Assembly: GCA_017529925.1 (NCBI GenBank)
Contig: JAFXMZ010000031.1
Span: 38,061-102,060 of the forward strand
Length of the DNA stretch: 64,000 bases
Source of the DNA: Clostridiales bacterium
GTDB lineage: Bacteria > Bacillota > Clostridia > Saccharofermentanales > Saccharofermentanaceae
Direction: 5' to 3'
Every line of letters begins with the position of its first letter. Position 1 is the first letter of the stretch. Below are positions 55,820 through 63,963 of the stretch, in pieces. Made by a program: the position numbers and the translations under genes. The notes beneath the pieces were generated by a model that ran no database searches, was not told where the DNA came from, and saw only the letters and a list, made by a program, of their open reading frames with translations.

Positions 55820-57580
55820 ATGAAGAATAACGAATCAAAGCTTATATCCAGGATATTTTTCAGGATGGTTCCCATCCAGATCCTGCTTGTCGTAATAGGC
55901 GGTATCAATACTGTCATCGACAGTGCTTTTGCGAGCAATCTCATAGGACCTGCTGCCCTCGCGGTAACAGGTCTTTTTTTGCCTGCGATAAAGATGCTCG
56001 ATACGATCAATTCACTCATGTTCGGAGGCTCGCAGCTTTTGTGCGGCAAATATATCGGAGCGAAGTCCGTCGACAGGTCAAAGAGTATATTCACTCTGGA
56101 TATGCTGTCGATACTGTCGATATCGATGGTCTTCATCGCAGCCTGCGAGATATGCCCCGGAGTTGTTGCCGACGTCCTCGGAGCGAATAAGGATCTTCGG
56201 GCAGACCTGATCATCTATATCAGGGCAATTGCTCCCGGTATCCTTCCTCTTCTCGTATCTTCGCAGCTGACGGCATTTTTGCAGCTCGAGCATCAGCAGA
56301 AGAGAGGTTATGTCGGCATCGTATCGATGTTCCTTTCAAATGCGCTCTTCAACTGGTTATTCGTCGGAGTTCTCGACTGGGGCATATTCGGACTCGGTAT
56401 AGCGACCACGGTCAGCGACTGGATATTCTTCCTTGTCCTTGCTTCCTATTATGTTGTCGGAAAGCCGACGATCGCCTTCAGCATGAAGAATGTTATAAAG
56501 TCAGATCTGGGAGATATATTCAGGAGCGGCATCCCGTATGCGATCGGAAATCTCTGCCAGGTATTCAGGGCATTTGCCCTTAACTCCCTGCTGCTCAAAT
56601 ATGCAGGCAGTGACGGATTGTCCGCATATTCGACGGTCATGAGTTTCGGTTGTATCTACTGGGCACTTCCTGCCGGCATCACTTCAGCGGTAATGCTGCT
56701 CGCGAGCGTGTACTCGGGCGAACAGGACAAGACCAGCATGAATACCCTTATGAAGGTCTTCCTGAAGAAGGGCGTAGGACTTGTATGTCTCATATCGCTC
56801 CTCTTCTCTGTATCGGCTTGGCCTATAACGAATATCTTCTATCAGGATCCTTCACTGACCGTATTCAAGATGACATTCCTCGGATTCACGCTTTTTCCTC
56901 TGTCGTCTCCGCTAAGTGCAGTAACTATAGGATTCAACTATCTCTACCATACGCTCAAGCATGAGAAGGTCGTAAATATCAACATGGTAGTGGACGGCAT
57001 CGCTGCCATCACCCTGCTGGCATTTATCCTGATGCCTATATTCGGTATCAACGGTCTGTGGGCTGCACAGATACTGAACGGTGTCGTTACGGTATCCGTA
57101 CTTCTCGTCTTTGTTATCTGGTACAACCACCGCTTCCCGAGATCCTTCGACGATCTTCTGTGTCTGCCGGAAGGTTTTGACATATCCGACGACCGCCGTA
57201 TGGATGTATCGATAAGGAGCATGGACGATGTCATCAACATTTCGGAGAAGGTAAAGGGCTTCTGTGTGGATCTCAATGTATCGGAAAGATATGCCTACTT
57301 TACTTCACTTTGTGTCGAGGAGATGGCGGGCAATATCGTAAAGCACGGTTTTAATGACGGTAAGAAGCATAATCTGGATCTTCGTATCTCCGTACTCGAC
57401 GATGAAGTCAGGATCAGCTTCAAGGATGACTGCAAGCTGTTCAATCCCAAGGAGGCACAGGAGATCATGGATCCCGAGGATATCACTCACAACATAGGTC
57501 TTCGCATCATCGGAAAGATATCGAAGAGCATGTCGTATCAGAGCACTCTGGGACTTAATGTACTTTCAATAGTAATCTGA
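55820..57580 (+). CDS. MATE-type transporter fused to an RsbW-like ATPase domain
   Basis: This 586-residue fusion has a MATE core of about twelve helices at residues 1-435 (two MatE halves; PIQILLVVIGGINTVIDSAF at the start). An HATPase_c_2 domain follows at about 450-586. Its N box is VEEMAGNIVKHGF. The G1 region reads DDCKLFNP, lacking the usual Gly of DxGxPFDP, so ATP binding may be weakened or changed. NIGLRIIGKI is the G2-like part. GGGAG spacing favours the ATG at 55820 over 55814. Standing next to a STAS gene, the fused domain may let a partner-switch gate transport. Confidence 0.88.
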   Translation: MKNNESKLISRIFFRMVPIQILLVVIGGINTVIDSAFASNLIGPAALAVTGLFLPAIKMLDTINSLMFGGSQLLCGKYIGAKSVDRSKSIFTLDMLSILSISMVFIAACEICPGVVADVLGANKDLRADLIIYIRAIAPGILPLLVSSQLTAFLQLEHQQKRGYVGIVSMFLSNALFNWLFVGVLDWGIFGLGIATTVSDWIFFLVLASYYVVGKPTIAFSMKNVIKSDLGDIFRSGIPYAIGNLCQVFRAFALNSLLLKYAGSDGLSAYSTVMSFGCIYWALPAGITSAVMLLASVYSGEQDKTSMNTLMKVFLKKGVGLVCLISLLFSVSAWPITNIFYQDPSLTVFKMTFLGFTLFPLSSPLSAVTIGFNYLYHTLKHEKVVNINMVVDGIAAITLLAFILMPIFGINGLWAAQILNGVVTVSVLLVFVIWYNHRFPRSFDDLLCLPEGFDISDDRRMDVSIRSMDDVINISEKVKGFCVDLNVSERYAYFTSLCVEEMAGNIVKHGFNDGKKHNLDLRISVLDDEVRISFKDDCKLFNPKEAQEIMDPEDITHNIGLRIIGKISKSMSYQSTLGLNVLSIVI

Positions 57581-57599
57581 CATAAGATCGGAGGTCATC

Positions 57600-59492
57600 A
57601 TGAAAGAAGACTATAAGGCAGCAAAGAAGAAGGCCGATAAGGAAGTAAGAGATGCGATAAGAGAAGGCGTATCGCCCTATCTTCCCGTACTCGATTCGAT
57701 AGAGGAAGTAAAGCTAGCTGCAGGCCAGAGACATCTGGGACTGATGGAACTGCCGCTGGACAGGATCAAGGGCAATAAGGAGGTCGGAAGGAACAGTGCG
57801 TTCGCCAGGAACTTCATGCCCCTTTTCGCCGAGGATTCGGAATTCGCAATCAAGTGGTCGGCTCTTTACGATTCCTACAAGACCGAAGGCATCAGGGATG
57901 CGATCAAGGTCTACGAATACATGAATCAGTACTACGTTCAGGAAGGCAATAAGAGAGTGTCCGTATCGAAGTTCGGCGGAACGGAATATATCCTTGCCGA
58001 CGTTACGAGGATCATCCCGGCGAAAAGCGATAATCCGGAAGTTATCGCCTACTACGAATATATGGATTTCTACAAGGTCACGAAGAACTTCCTGATCGTT
58101 TTTACCGAGCCCGGTGAGTATCAGAAACTCGCAGAGCTGCTGGGACAGGATCTTGAGAATCCCTGGCCCGATTCCGTCTGCTCAGACTTAAGATCCGCAT
58201 TCTACAGATTCGGCAAGGTCCTGAAGCGTGAGCTCAAGGTTGATAATGAATATACATTGAGTACGGCATTCCTGATGTATATCTCGATATTCCCGCTCAA
58301 GACGTTCGAACAGGATTCCGATGACCAGATACTCAGGAATATCAGGCTTGCCCGTTATGAGCTTCTTGCACAGAGCGGAACGGAAGACATCGAATTCCTC
58401 GAGTCTGCTCCGGAGGAAGTCAGACAGGGCGGTCTGATGAGCATCTTTTCGAGAGAGAAGAAATATACGGATGCTTCTCCTTTGAAGGTCGCATTTATCT
58501 ATGAATCAGATCCGGATGAGTCCAGATGGACCGACAGCCATGAGGCAGGAAGGCTCTATGTCGATGAAATGACCGGAGATAATGTCGTTACAGCAGCTTA
58601 TTTTGCAAATGAGGCAGGTTCTGTGGCCGATGCGATGGAGAAGGCTGTCAGTGAAGGCAATGAGATCATTTTCGCCGTGTCTCCGGATATGATAATGGAT
58701 TCGAGGAAGAAGGCCGTAATGCATCCTTCAGTCAAGTTCCTGAACTGCAGTGTCGGGCACAATAATCCTTCGCTGCGCTGCTATCACGGCAAGATCTATG
58801 AAGCGGCATTCCTTATGGGTATCTATGCTGCGGATACACTTCTTCGCGAGTACGGGAAGGATGTAAACAGGACGATAGGATACATATCCAGGGTAAAGAG
58901 TTCCACAGCGCGTGCCAACCTGAACGCATTTGCAATAGGTGTTTCGCTCGTCGATCCCGACTGCAGGATATCGCTCAGGAAGATCACGGCAGACAATCCC
59001 GATCCCCGCGGAAAGTGGGATGAAGAGGGCGTCGTAATGTATGCCGATATAGAGTATTCGACCGAATTCACATCCGAGACCCGTCCCGGCATATTCATGA
59101 AGAAGGACGGAAAGGATACATATATCGGAACTTCTTATTTCAACTGGGGCAAGTACTATCTGCAGATCGTAAGGAGTGTCCTTACGGGAACGTGGAATAT
59201 CGGAGAGCTTGCCGAGAAGCGTCAGTCTGCGAACTACTGGTTCGGACTGTCGACGGGAGTTGTTGATGTCAGGATACCGAAGATCCCTTACCAGACCGAG
59301 AAGCTCCTTTCATTCTTCAGGGATGCGATCACAAGAGGAGATCTTGATCCTTTCTCAGGTGAGATAAGGACTTCAAAGGGTGAGAAGATCGACATGGCCG
59401 CCGCTTCCGGTGATGAACCGGAGGGCAGGGCATCGAAGAGCAGGATCCTTTCGATGAGGTGGCTCAACGAAAATATCGACGGCGAGTTCTGA
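57600..59492 (+). CDS. Cytoplasmic ParB-like / BMP (PnrA-like) fusion protein
   Basis: This 630-residue protein has no signal peptide. Residues about 40-140 resemble a ParB/sulfiredoxin fold (ELPLDRIKGNKEVGRNSAF; YYVQEGNKRVSVSKFGG). Residues about 300-560 look like a BMP/PnrA nucleoside-binding protein (PLKVAFIYESDPDESRW; EAAFLMGIYAADTL; GYISRVKSSTARANLNAFAIG). BMP proteins are normally exported lipoproteins; here the domain is inside the cell, so it may sense a nucleoside. Known relatives of such cytoplasmic BMP domains include the regulator Med. It follows the MATE fusion by 19 nt and ends before a terminator. Confidence 0.78.
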   Translation: MKEDYKAAKKKADKEVRDAIREGVSPYLPVLDSIEEVKLAAGQRHLGLMELPLDRIKGNKEVGRNSAFARNFMPLFAEDSEFAIKWSALYDSYKTEGIRDAIKVYEYMNQYYVQEGNKRVSVSKFGGTEYILADVTRIIPAKSDNPEVIAYYEYMDFYKVTKNFLIVFTEPGEYQKLAELLGQDLENPWPDSVCSDLRSAFYRFGKVLKRELKVDNEYTLSTAFLMYISIFPLKTFEQDSDDQILRNIRLARYELLAQSGTEDIEFLESAPEEVRQGGLMSIFSREKKYTDASPLKVAFIYESDPDESRWTDSHEAGRLYVDEMTGDNVVTAAYFANEAGSVADAMEKAVSEGNEIIFAVSPDMIMDSRKKAVMHPSVKFLNCSVGHNNPSLRCYHGKIYEAAFLMGIYAADTLLREYGKDVNRTIGYISRVKSSTARANLNAFAIGVSLVDPDCRISLRKITADNPDPRGKWDEEGVVMYADIEYSTEFTSETRPGIFMKKDGKDTYIGTSYFNWGKYYLQIVRSVLTGTWNIGELAEKRQSANYWFGLSTGVVDVRIPKIPYQTEKLLSFFRDAITRGDLDPFSGEIRTSKGEKIDMAAASGDEPEGRASKSRILSMRWLNENIDGEF

Positions 59493-59519
59493 CCGAAAAA
59501 ACAATTAAGACAAAACAGA

Positions 59520-59555
59520 ACGGCTGTCTCATTCGCCAGGGGCAGCCGTCTTTTT
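59520..59555 (+). terminator. Intrinsic terminator after the BMP-like gene
   Basis: ACGGCTG (59520-59526) pairs with CAGCCGT (59543-59549), followed by CTTTTT. It closes the plus-strand run that starts at the STAS promoter. Confidence 0.85.
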
Positions 59556-59559
59556 ATGT

Positions 59560-59727
59560 TCACGTAACAGATGCGATCATCAGGCCGACCACGCTTTCGA
59601 GGTCGGCGAACTCGTTGAGCGAGACGGCAGCATATGTGATCATCGTGGGGAGGAGGAACTGCCGGAACTTCTTTATGAGCAGGCGGTTCGACCTTGACCC
59701 CTGAAACAGAGCTTCATCACCGGACAT
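59560..59727 (-). pseudogene. Remnant of a MATE-type transporter N-terminus
   Basis: A 55-codon open frame on the minus strand starts Met-Ser-Gly-Asp-Glu and contains RLLIKKFRQFLLPTMITYAA followed by VSLNEFADLESVVGLMI, then a stop. Arg/Lys-Phe-X-X-X-Phe-Leu-Leu-Pro followed by a helix ending Asn-X-Phe-Ala-Asp matches the first helix of MATE proteins, including the transporter at 55820. The rest of a transporter is missing and the adjacent terminator follows the stop. It is most likely a truncated gene. It could also be a small expressed membrane peptide. Confidence 0.45.
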
Positions 59728-59772
59728 CCTTTTCGAAGGTCCCTTTCTTCATTGTCATAATGTGAGTATACA

Positions 59773-60930
59773 TCAGCCGCAGAGCCTGCTCCTCAAAGCA
59801 GCGATCTCGCTGTCGTCGAGTCCGCATTCCTTTATATAATCCTCGGCATAGACCGAAAGGTCACAGGTCTTAAGATCCACAGACTCGTCTCCTGTCATTA
59901 TGTAGAGCATGGGCTCAAGGATGTCTGTCCTTATCGTCTCGTACTTAGCGGGTTCCTTTTCCTTCGTTATCCCGTAGTAATTCGCGTAGGTGATCATATA
60001 GTCATCCACGATCTCATCATATGACGCTCCGGCGAAAGCCTCGAGCAGAAGGAGGATGAATCCCGTTCTGTCCTTTCCTTCGGTGCAGTGGATGAGGAAC
60101 GGGCCTTCTCTTTGTGCCATCTCCAGAAGACCGTCACAGACTCCGGCATTAAAGGTCTCGCATCCGAAGTGTGCATTCAGGCCGAGCATTATAACGTTAT
60201 CGCCTTCGAGGAGCGAAAGGAAATAAGGGGAGTTAAAATCATCCGCCTCGATATAGGATGCGACCTTATCTTCATTGTCGGCAAGATCGATGATGCATCC
60301 GATCCCGGCTTCCTTTGCAAGAGCGTCGACATAAGATGCCCTGTTATGCTGGTTGTCGCAAGGCGATGCGGATCTGTAGAGAATGTCCTTCTTAAGGTTT
60401 CCGACGTTGACGCTCCTGAAATTGGCAAAGACCTCGTCACTCGGATAGTCTTCCCTCACGTCCGTATAGTGGATATCATGAGCCTCCTGGATATCCAGGT
60501 ACTTGCCCTTTTCGCGAAGGGTTATCGTTGCGGTACCCGTGATCCCGACACCGGATTCAAGCCACAGGTCGTCGCCGAGGTTGACGCATGCCTTTATGTA
60601 TTCGTATCCGGGGTAGGCTACGATGAGCGGATCGCCGATGACCGTATAGAATCCGTTATAGTAGGGGATGTCATCGAGCTTATATCCGTTCGAAAAAGAA
60701 AGGTCCACGCTGTCACCGTATTCATATCCGAGAGCGTTGAAATCATCTATTGAGATCTTTATATAGATCCCGCCGAATTCCGGCTCATGAAGTATCTCAT
60801 AGCTCGTGATCTCTTCCGTGGAGGCCTCTGTCTCTTCCGTCTTTCCTGAACACCCTGTAAGAATGACCGGCAGGAATACCATGGTCAGGACGGTCAGTAT
60901 ACCTATGCTCCTGATGACATGCTTTTTCAT
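59773..60930 (-). CDS. Lipoprotein tyrosine phosphatase
   Basis: This 385-residue protein has a lipoprotein signal with lipobox LTGC (Cys near residue 27). The C-terminal two thirds is a tyrosine/dual-specificity phosphatase with the active-site loop HCTEGKDRTG (Cys and Arg in the CX5R pattern) near residue 280, and RSASPCDNQHNRA upstream as substrate-loop-like sequence. An N-terminal domain of about 130 residues (YGDSVDLSFSNGYKLDDIPY) is beta-rich and I do not recognise it with certainty. It acts outside the membrane, possibly on phosphoprotein or phosphoinositide-like substrates. It follows a second lipoprotein gene. Confidence 0.85.
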   Translation of the reverse strand: MKKHVIRSIGILTVLTMVFLPVILTGCSGKTEETEASTEEITSYEILHEPEFGGIYIKISIDDFNALGYEYGDSVDLSFSNGYKLDDIPYYNGFYTVIGDPLIVAYPGYEYIKACVNLGDDLWLESGVGITGTATITLREKGKYLDIQEAHDIHYTDVREDYPSDEVFANFRSVNVGNLKKDILYRSASPCDNQHNRASYVDALAKEAGIGCIIDLADNEDKVASYIEADDFNSPYFLSLLEGDNVIMLGLNAHFGCETFNAGVCDGLLEMAQREGPFLIHCTEGKDRTGFILLLLEAFAGASYDEIVDDYMITYANYYGITKEKEPAKYETIRTDILEPMLYIMTGDESVDLKTCDLSVYAEDYIKECGLDDSEIAALRSRLCG

Positions 60931-60944
60931 GATCGTGCCTCCTT

Positions 60945-61904
60945 TTACTTTATCGAGTAAGTATAGACTTCCGATATCTCCCTGTCGTAGCCGGGATAGA
61001 AGCCGCTCGGCATCCCGAGTATTATCACAGCTCCCCTGTTGTACAGGAGAAGGAGTTTCCCGTTCTTCGCATCAAATGAGAGCCCTTCGATCTCGCCCTG
61101 CATCTTAACGTCATCAAATGTCCTTTCCAGCGTAACGGTCGCAAAGCTCTGTCCTTCAATTAATGTCGCCCTGTAAAGATGGTCGCACTCATCGTCATCG
61201 GCATTTCCGTCGTCTGCGGTAATGTAGATATCGCCTTCATGGCAGGCGATACCCTGGATCCACTGAGGAGGCATCTGAAGATGGATCTTTCCTTTATAGC
61301 TGCCTGTTGTCAGGTCGTATTCATAAAGATATCTGCCGCTTTCCTCTCCGACCCACGAGCACATATAGACAGAGCCTCTTTCAGGGTCGACGGCAATACC
61401 GGAGCACTCGGTCTGACCGCTTTCCGGCTCGAAAGGGAATGTCCTTTCAAGTTCGAGCGTCTCCGCATCGTAGACAGCTATCTGTATATCCTTTCCGATA
61501 CCGTCCTCAAAGAACTCCACGCCTGCATAGATCTCGCCGTCACAGACATCTATATCACCGAGGTGGTTCCCGTCCCTTTCAAGCCCCTCGAAAGGGTCAT
61601 CGTTGCGGACGATCTCATTCATATCACTATCGTATCTGATAAGGCATTTACTCCCGCTCACGATGATGAAGTCACCGGACACGGCGACGCCCTGGCGTCC
61701 TCCAACTTCTGACGATCCCTCAAGAGTATATCCGTGCTTTGGCATCATGACCGAAGGGTCGTCCTCTGGACGGAGGATACCCGCTTCTGTAGCGGTCTCT
61801 GTTTCAGGCGTGCCCGCTTTTGGAGCAGAGCATGAAGACAGCAGGAGAGCTGCGGATAATATCAATAGTATTATTCGTGCCGGACCTCTCATATTACTGA
61901 CCAT
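60945..61904 (-). CDS. Propeller-like lipoprotein of unknown function
   Basis: This 319-residue lipoprotein has the lipobox LSSC (Cys near residue 25) and a Thr/Glu-rich linker. The following repeats (GVAVSGDFIIVSGSKCLIRY; LGDIDVCDGEIYAGVEFFED; GIAVDPERGSVYMCSW; GIACHEGDIYITADDGNADD) look like blades of a beta propeller. No catalytic motif is visible. An in-frame ATG four codons in (61892) gives a more usual signal start. It lies directly upstream of the phosphatase gene on the same strand, so they may share a message. Confidence 0.72.
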   Translation of the reverse strand: MVSNMRGPARIILLILSAALLLSSCSAPKAGTPETETATEAGILRPEDDPSVMMPKHGYTLEGSSEVGGRQGVAVSGDFIIVSGSKCLIRYDSDMNEIVRNDDPFEGLERDGNHLGDIDVCDGEIYAGVEFFEDGIGKDIQIAVYDAETLELERTFPFEPESGQTECSGIAVDPERGSVYMCSWVGEESGRYLYEYDLTTGSYKGKIHLQMPPQWIQGIACHEGDIYITADDGNADDDECDHLYRATLIEGQSFATVTLERTFDDVKMQGEIEGLSFDAKNGKLLLLYNRGAVIILGMPSGFYPGYDREISEVYTYSIK

Positions 61905-61907
61905 CCG

Positions 61908-62378
61908 TCAAAAACTGTAGCGCATCTCGACATATCTGTTGCCGCGCTCTTTGAAGCCCAGCTTCTTATAGATCTCATATCCGTTTTCTGTCGCGGAAAG
62001 GTCGATCCTTCCGAGTCCTCTTTTGCGGCCGTATTCGATAAGTTCCTTCATGAGGGTCGTGCAAAGCCCCCTGCCGCGGTATTCCTCCTCGGTAAATACG
62101 CTCAGCACTTCTCCGTAAAGCCCGTTCAGGAGAACAGAGTTGGCAGGCATCTCGACGATATGGAGATAACAGACAGAGACGATCTTCCCCTGGTCCCTTG
62201 CCGTAAAGGCGATGAGCTCGGTTCCGAGCTTCCTGTCAAAGTAGTCCTGAAGCTGTGATTCCATGGCTGTCCGCTCCTCTTCTGAAACGGATCCGAAATC
62301 ATCCTTCATATAGGCGATCCTGAGCCTTATAAGCTCATCTATGTCATCTTTGCGGGCAGTATCGAATATGATATCCAT
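61908..62378 (-). CDS. GNAT family N-acetyltransferase
   Basis: This 156-residue acetyltransferase has the acetyl-CoA loop in VFTEEEYRGRGLCTTLMKEL (the R/Q-x-x-G-x-G/A pattern as RGRGLC). DLSATENGYEIYKKLGFKER near the end is the usual GNAT finish. The substrate is unknown. It is the first of three minus-strand genes, with 3 nt before the lipoprotein gene, so they probably form one operon. Confidence 0.9.
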   Translation of the reverse strand: MDIIFDTARKDDIDELIRLRIAYMKDDFGSVSEEERTAMESQLQDYFDRKLGTELIAFTARDQGKIVSVCYLHIVEMPANSVLLNGLYGEVLSVFTEEEYRGRGLCTTLMKELIEYGRKRGLGRIDLSATENGYEIYKKLGFKERGNRYVEMRYSF

Positions 62379-62473
62379 TGTTTAACTCCTATTAATACTC
62401 TTATAGCGTAATGATATCACATTAAAAAATCGAAAATCTTTTACAACTAAGAGGACATAGATATGAAACATAC

Positions 62474-62501
62474 TTGAAATAAATTGTTAACAAAGTATAA
62501 T
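62474..62501 (+). promoter_or_regulatory. Promoter of the coiled-coil protein gene
   Basis: TTGAAA (62474-62479) and TATAAT (62496-62501) are spaced 16 bp apart in an A/T-rich region. The start codon at 62552 follows with GTAGGA as ribosome site. Confidence 0.7.
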
Positions 62502-62551
62502 AAAATCATCTAATAGATTTTATTTTTAGACTAAGATATGGGGTGTAGGAA

Positions 62552-63769
62552 ATGTCTGGTTTTTTGGATGTTTTTAAGGGAAAGACAGATGGGAAGACAG
62601 GGGATCCCGCGATAGAGGTTTCATCGTCCGGAGGAAGGCCCGGAAATGTTGTAAACAGCAAGCCTGAGACCAAAGACCGCAATTCGTCGACGGTCAATTC
62701 GCCTGCTGCCAACTATGCCAGGGAGCGTGCTGCAGCCGCTAAGGCGCAGATAGAAGCACGTAAGGCAATGGAAGCTTCGCGCAAGTCAAATGCCGCTAAT
62801 CCGAACGGCAGTGAGAAGCCTGCCGAGAACAAGCCTGCCGAGAACAAGCCCCCTGTAGGACTCAAGCCCCCGATCAAGAGGCCTCCGTCTGCATCCATCA
62901 ACAGGGCACAGGCTATGGCAGCTGCCGCTCAGAAAGCTGAGGGAGAAGGTGCCAAGGCCGAGGGTCAGGATTCCGCAGCAAGGAACCTTGCCAACAGGAA
63001 TAAGACTGCTGCCACCATTGCAGCTGAGAAGGCAAAGGCAGAGCTCGAGCAGGCAAAGAGCCGCGAAGAGCGTGCCATAAAGGAAGCCGAGACAGCAAAG
63101 ATCAAGGCTGAAGAAGCAAAGGAAGCTGTAACGAAGTCCGGCGAGGTCCGCGAGGCTGCTATAAAGTCTGAGGAAGAAGCAAACAAGGCCGCTAAGGCTG
63201 CAGAGGAAGAATATAATACTGCTCTTGCTGCATCAGAGGCGGCTCAGGCAGAAGCCCAGAAGGCAGAGCAGCTCGCCAAGGAAGCTGCCGAGAAGGCAAA
63301 TGAGCTCGCTAAGAAGGCAACTCAGAAGAAGACGGAGCATGATGCGAGACTTGCTGCAGTGAAGGCCGATGAAGAAGCCAGGAAGGCTGCAGAGGAATTC
63401 GAGCAGGAAGCAAAGAATGCAGCTCTCCATGCAGAGGAATTCGTAAAGAGCACGCTCCAGAAGGCTGAAGAGGCCAAGGCTGCAGTGAAGAACGCCGAGG
63501 AAGCATACGAGCTCGCCAACAAGAAGAAGGCCGAGGAAGACGAGAGGATCGCTACCGAGAAGGCTGAGGAGGAAGCAAAGATAGCAGCTGCCAAGGCACG
63601 TGAGAGAGCAGAAGCCGCCGCCAAGAGAGCAGAGGAGGCAATGGCTGCCGCACGTAAGGCCGAGGAAGAGGCAAGAGCTGCTGCCGAGAAGGCTGAAGAG
63701 GAAGCAAAGAGAGCAAAGGAACTTGCCGAGGAGAAGGCAAAACTCGAGGCACTTGCATCCGAAGCTTAA
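62552..63769 (+). CDS. Ala/Glu/Lys-rich coiled-coil protein
   Basis: This 405-residue protein has a short N-terminus (SGFLDVFKGKTDG) and a Ser/Asn-rich linker. A Pro-rich part with two PAENK units follows (about residues 90-115), then about 270 residues of almost pure Ala, Glu, Lys and Arg in heptads (KAEEEAK and AAEKAEE-like repeats). A long coiled coil or single alpha helix is expected. There is no signal peptide or membrane helix, so it should be cytoplasmic. Codon-level repeats could promote slippage. It stands alone with its own promoter and terminator, which suggests high, independent expression. Function unknown. Confidence 0.82.
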   Translation: MSGFLDVFKGKTDGKTGDPAIEVSSSGGRPGNVVNSKPETKDRNSSTVNSPAANYARERAAAAKAQIEARKAMEASRKSNAANPNGSEKPAENKPAENKPPVGLKPPIKRPPSASINRAQAMAAAAQKAEGEGAKAEGQDSAARNLANRNKTAATIAAEKAKAELEQAKSREERAIKEAETAKIKAEEAKEAVTKSGEVREAAIKSEEEANKAAKAAEEEYNTALAASEAAQAEAQKAEQLAKEAAEKANELAKKATQKKTEHDARLAAVKADEEARKAAEEFEQEAKNAALHAEEFVKSTLQKAEEAKAAVKNAEEAYELANKKKAEEDERIATEKAEEEAKIAAAKARERAEAAAKRAEEAMAAARKAEEEARAAAEKAEEEAKRAKELAEEKAKLEALASEA

Positions 63770-63781
63770 AGATAACAGGAA

Positions 63782-63811
63782 GGGGCTGTCTTCAGAAGGC
63801 AGCCCCTTTTT
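63782..63811 (+). terminator. Intrinsic terminator of the coiled-coil gene
   Basis: GGGGCTGTCTT (63782-63792) and AAGGCAGCCCC (63796-63806) pair with one T-G contact around CAG and are followed by five T. Confidence 0.92.
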
Positions 63812-63949
63812 ATGACATACAGACCGTTATCCTTCACTGACCTGAGGCGTTTTTCTTTGTCGTCAAATATCTTTTACTTTGTCGGTAATTGTCGGAAATT
63901 CGGTCCGCAATTTGACATTTTTCTGTGCTATGATGTCTGCACTTGAGAA
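63812..63949. promoter_or_regulatory. Right-edge promoter region
   Basis: TTGTCG or TTGTCGG occurs three times between 63858 and 63895. TTGACA at 63912-63917 is too close to TATGAT (63929-63934) for a normal promoter. TATGAT does have the extended -10 form TG-C-TATGAT (63926-63934). Transcription would start near 63941, just before a palindromic operator. Confidence 0.5.
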
Positions 63950-63963
63950 GTAAAGCGCTTTAC
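63950..63963. promoter_or_regulatory. LacI/CcpA-type 14-bp palindromic operator
   Basis: GTAAAGCGCTTTAC is a perfect palindrome with a central CG, the form of LacI-family operators and close to catabolite response elements. It lies about 10 bp after the likely transcription start, a position that would block transcription. CGGAGG at 63985-63990 is followed by GATAAT at the window edge, so a gene, possibly for sugar use, probably begins at about 63999. Confidence 0.65.
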
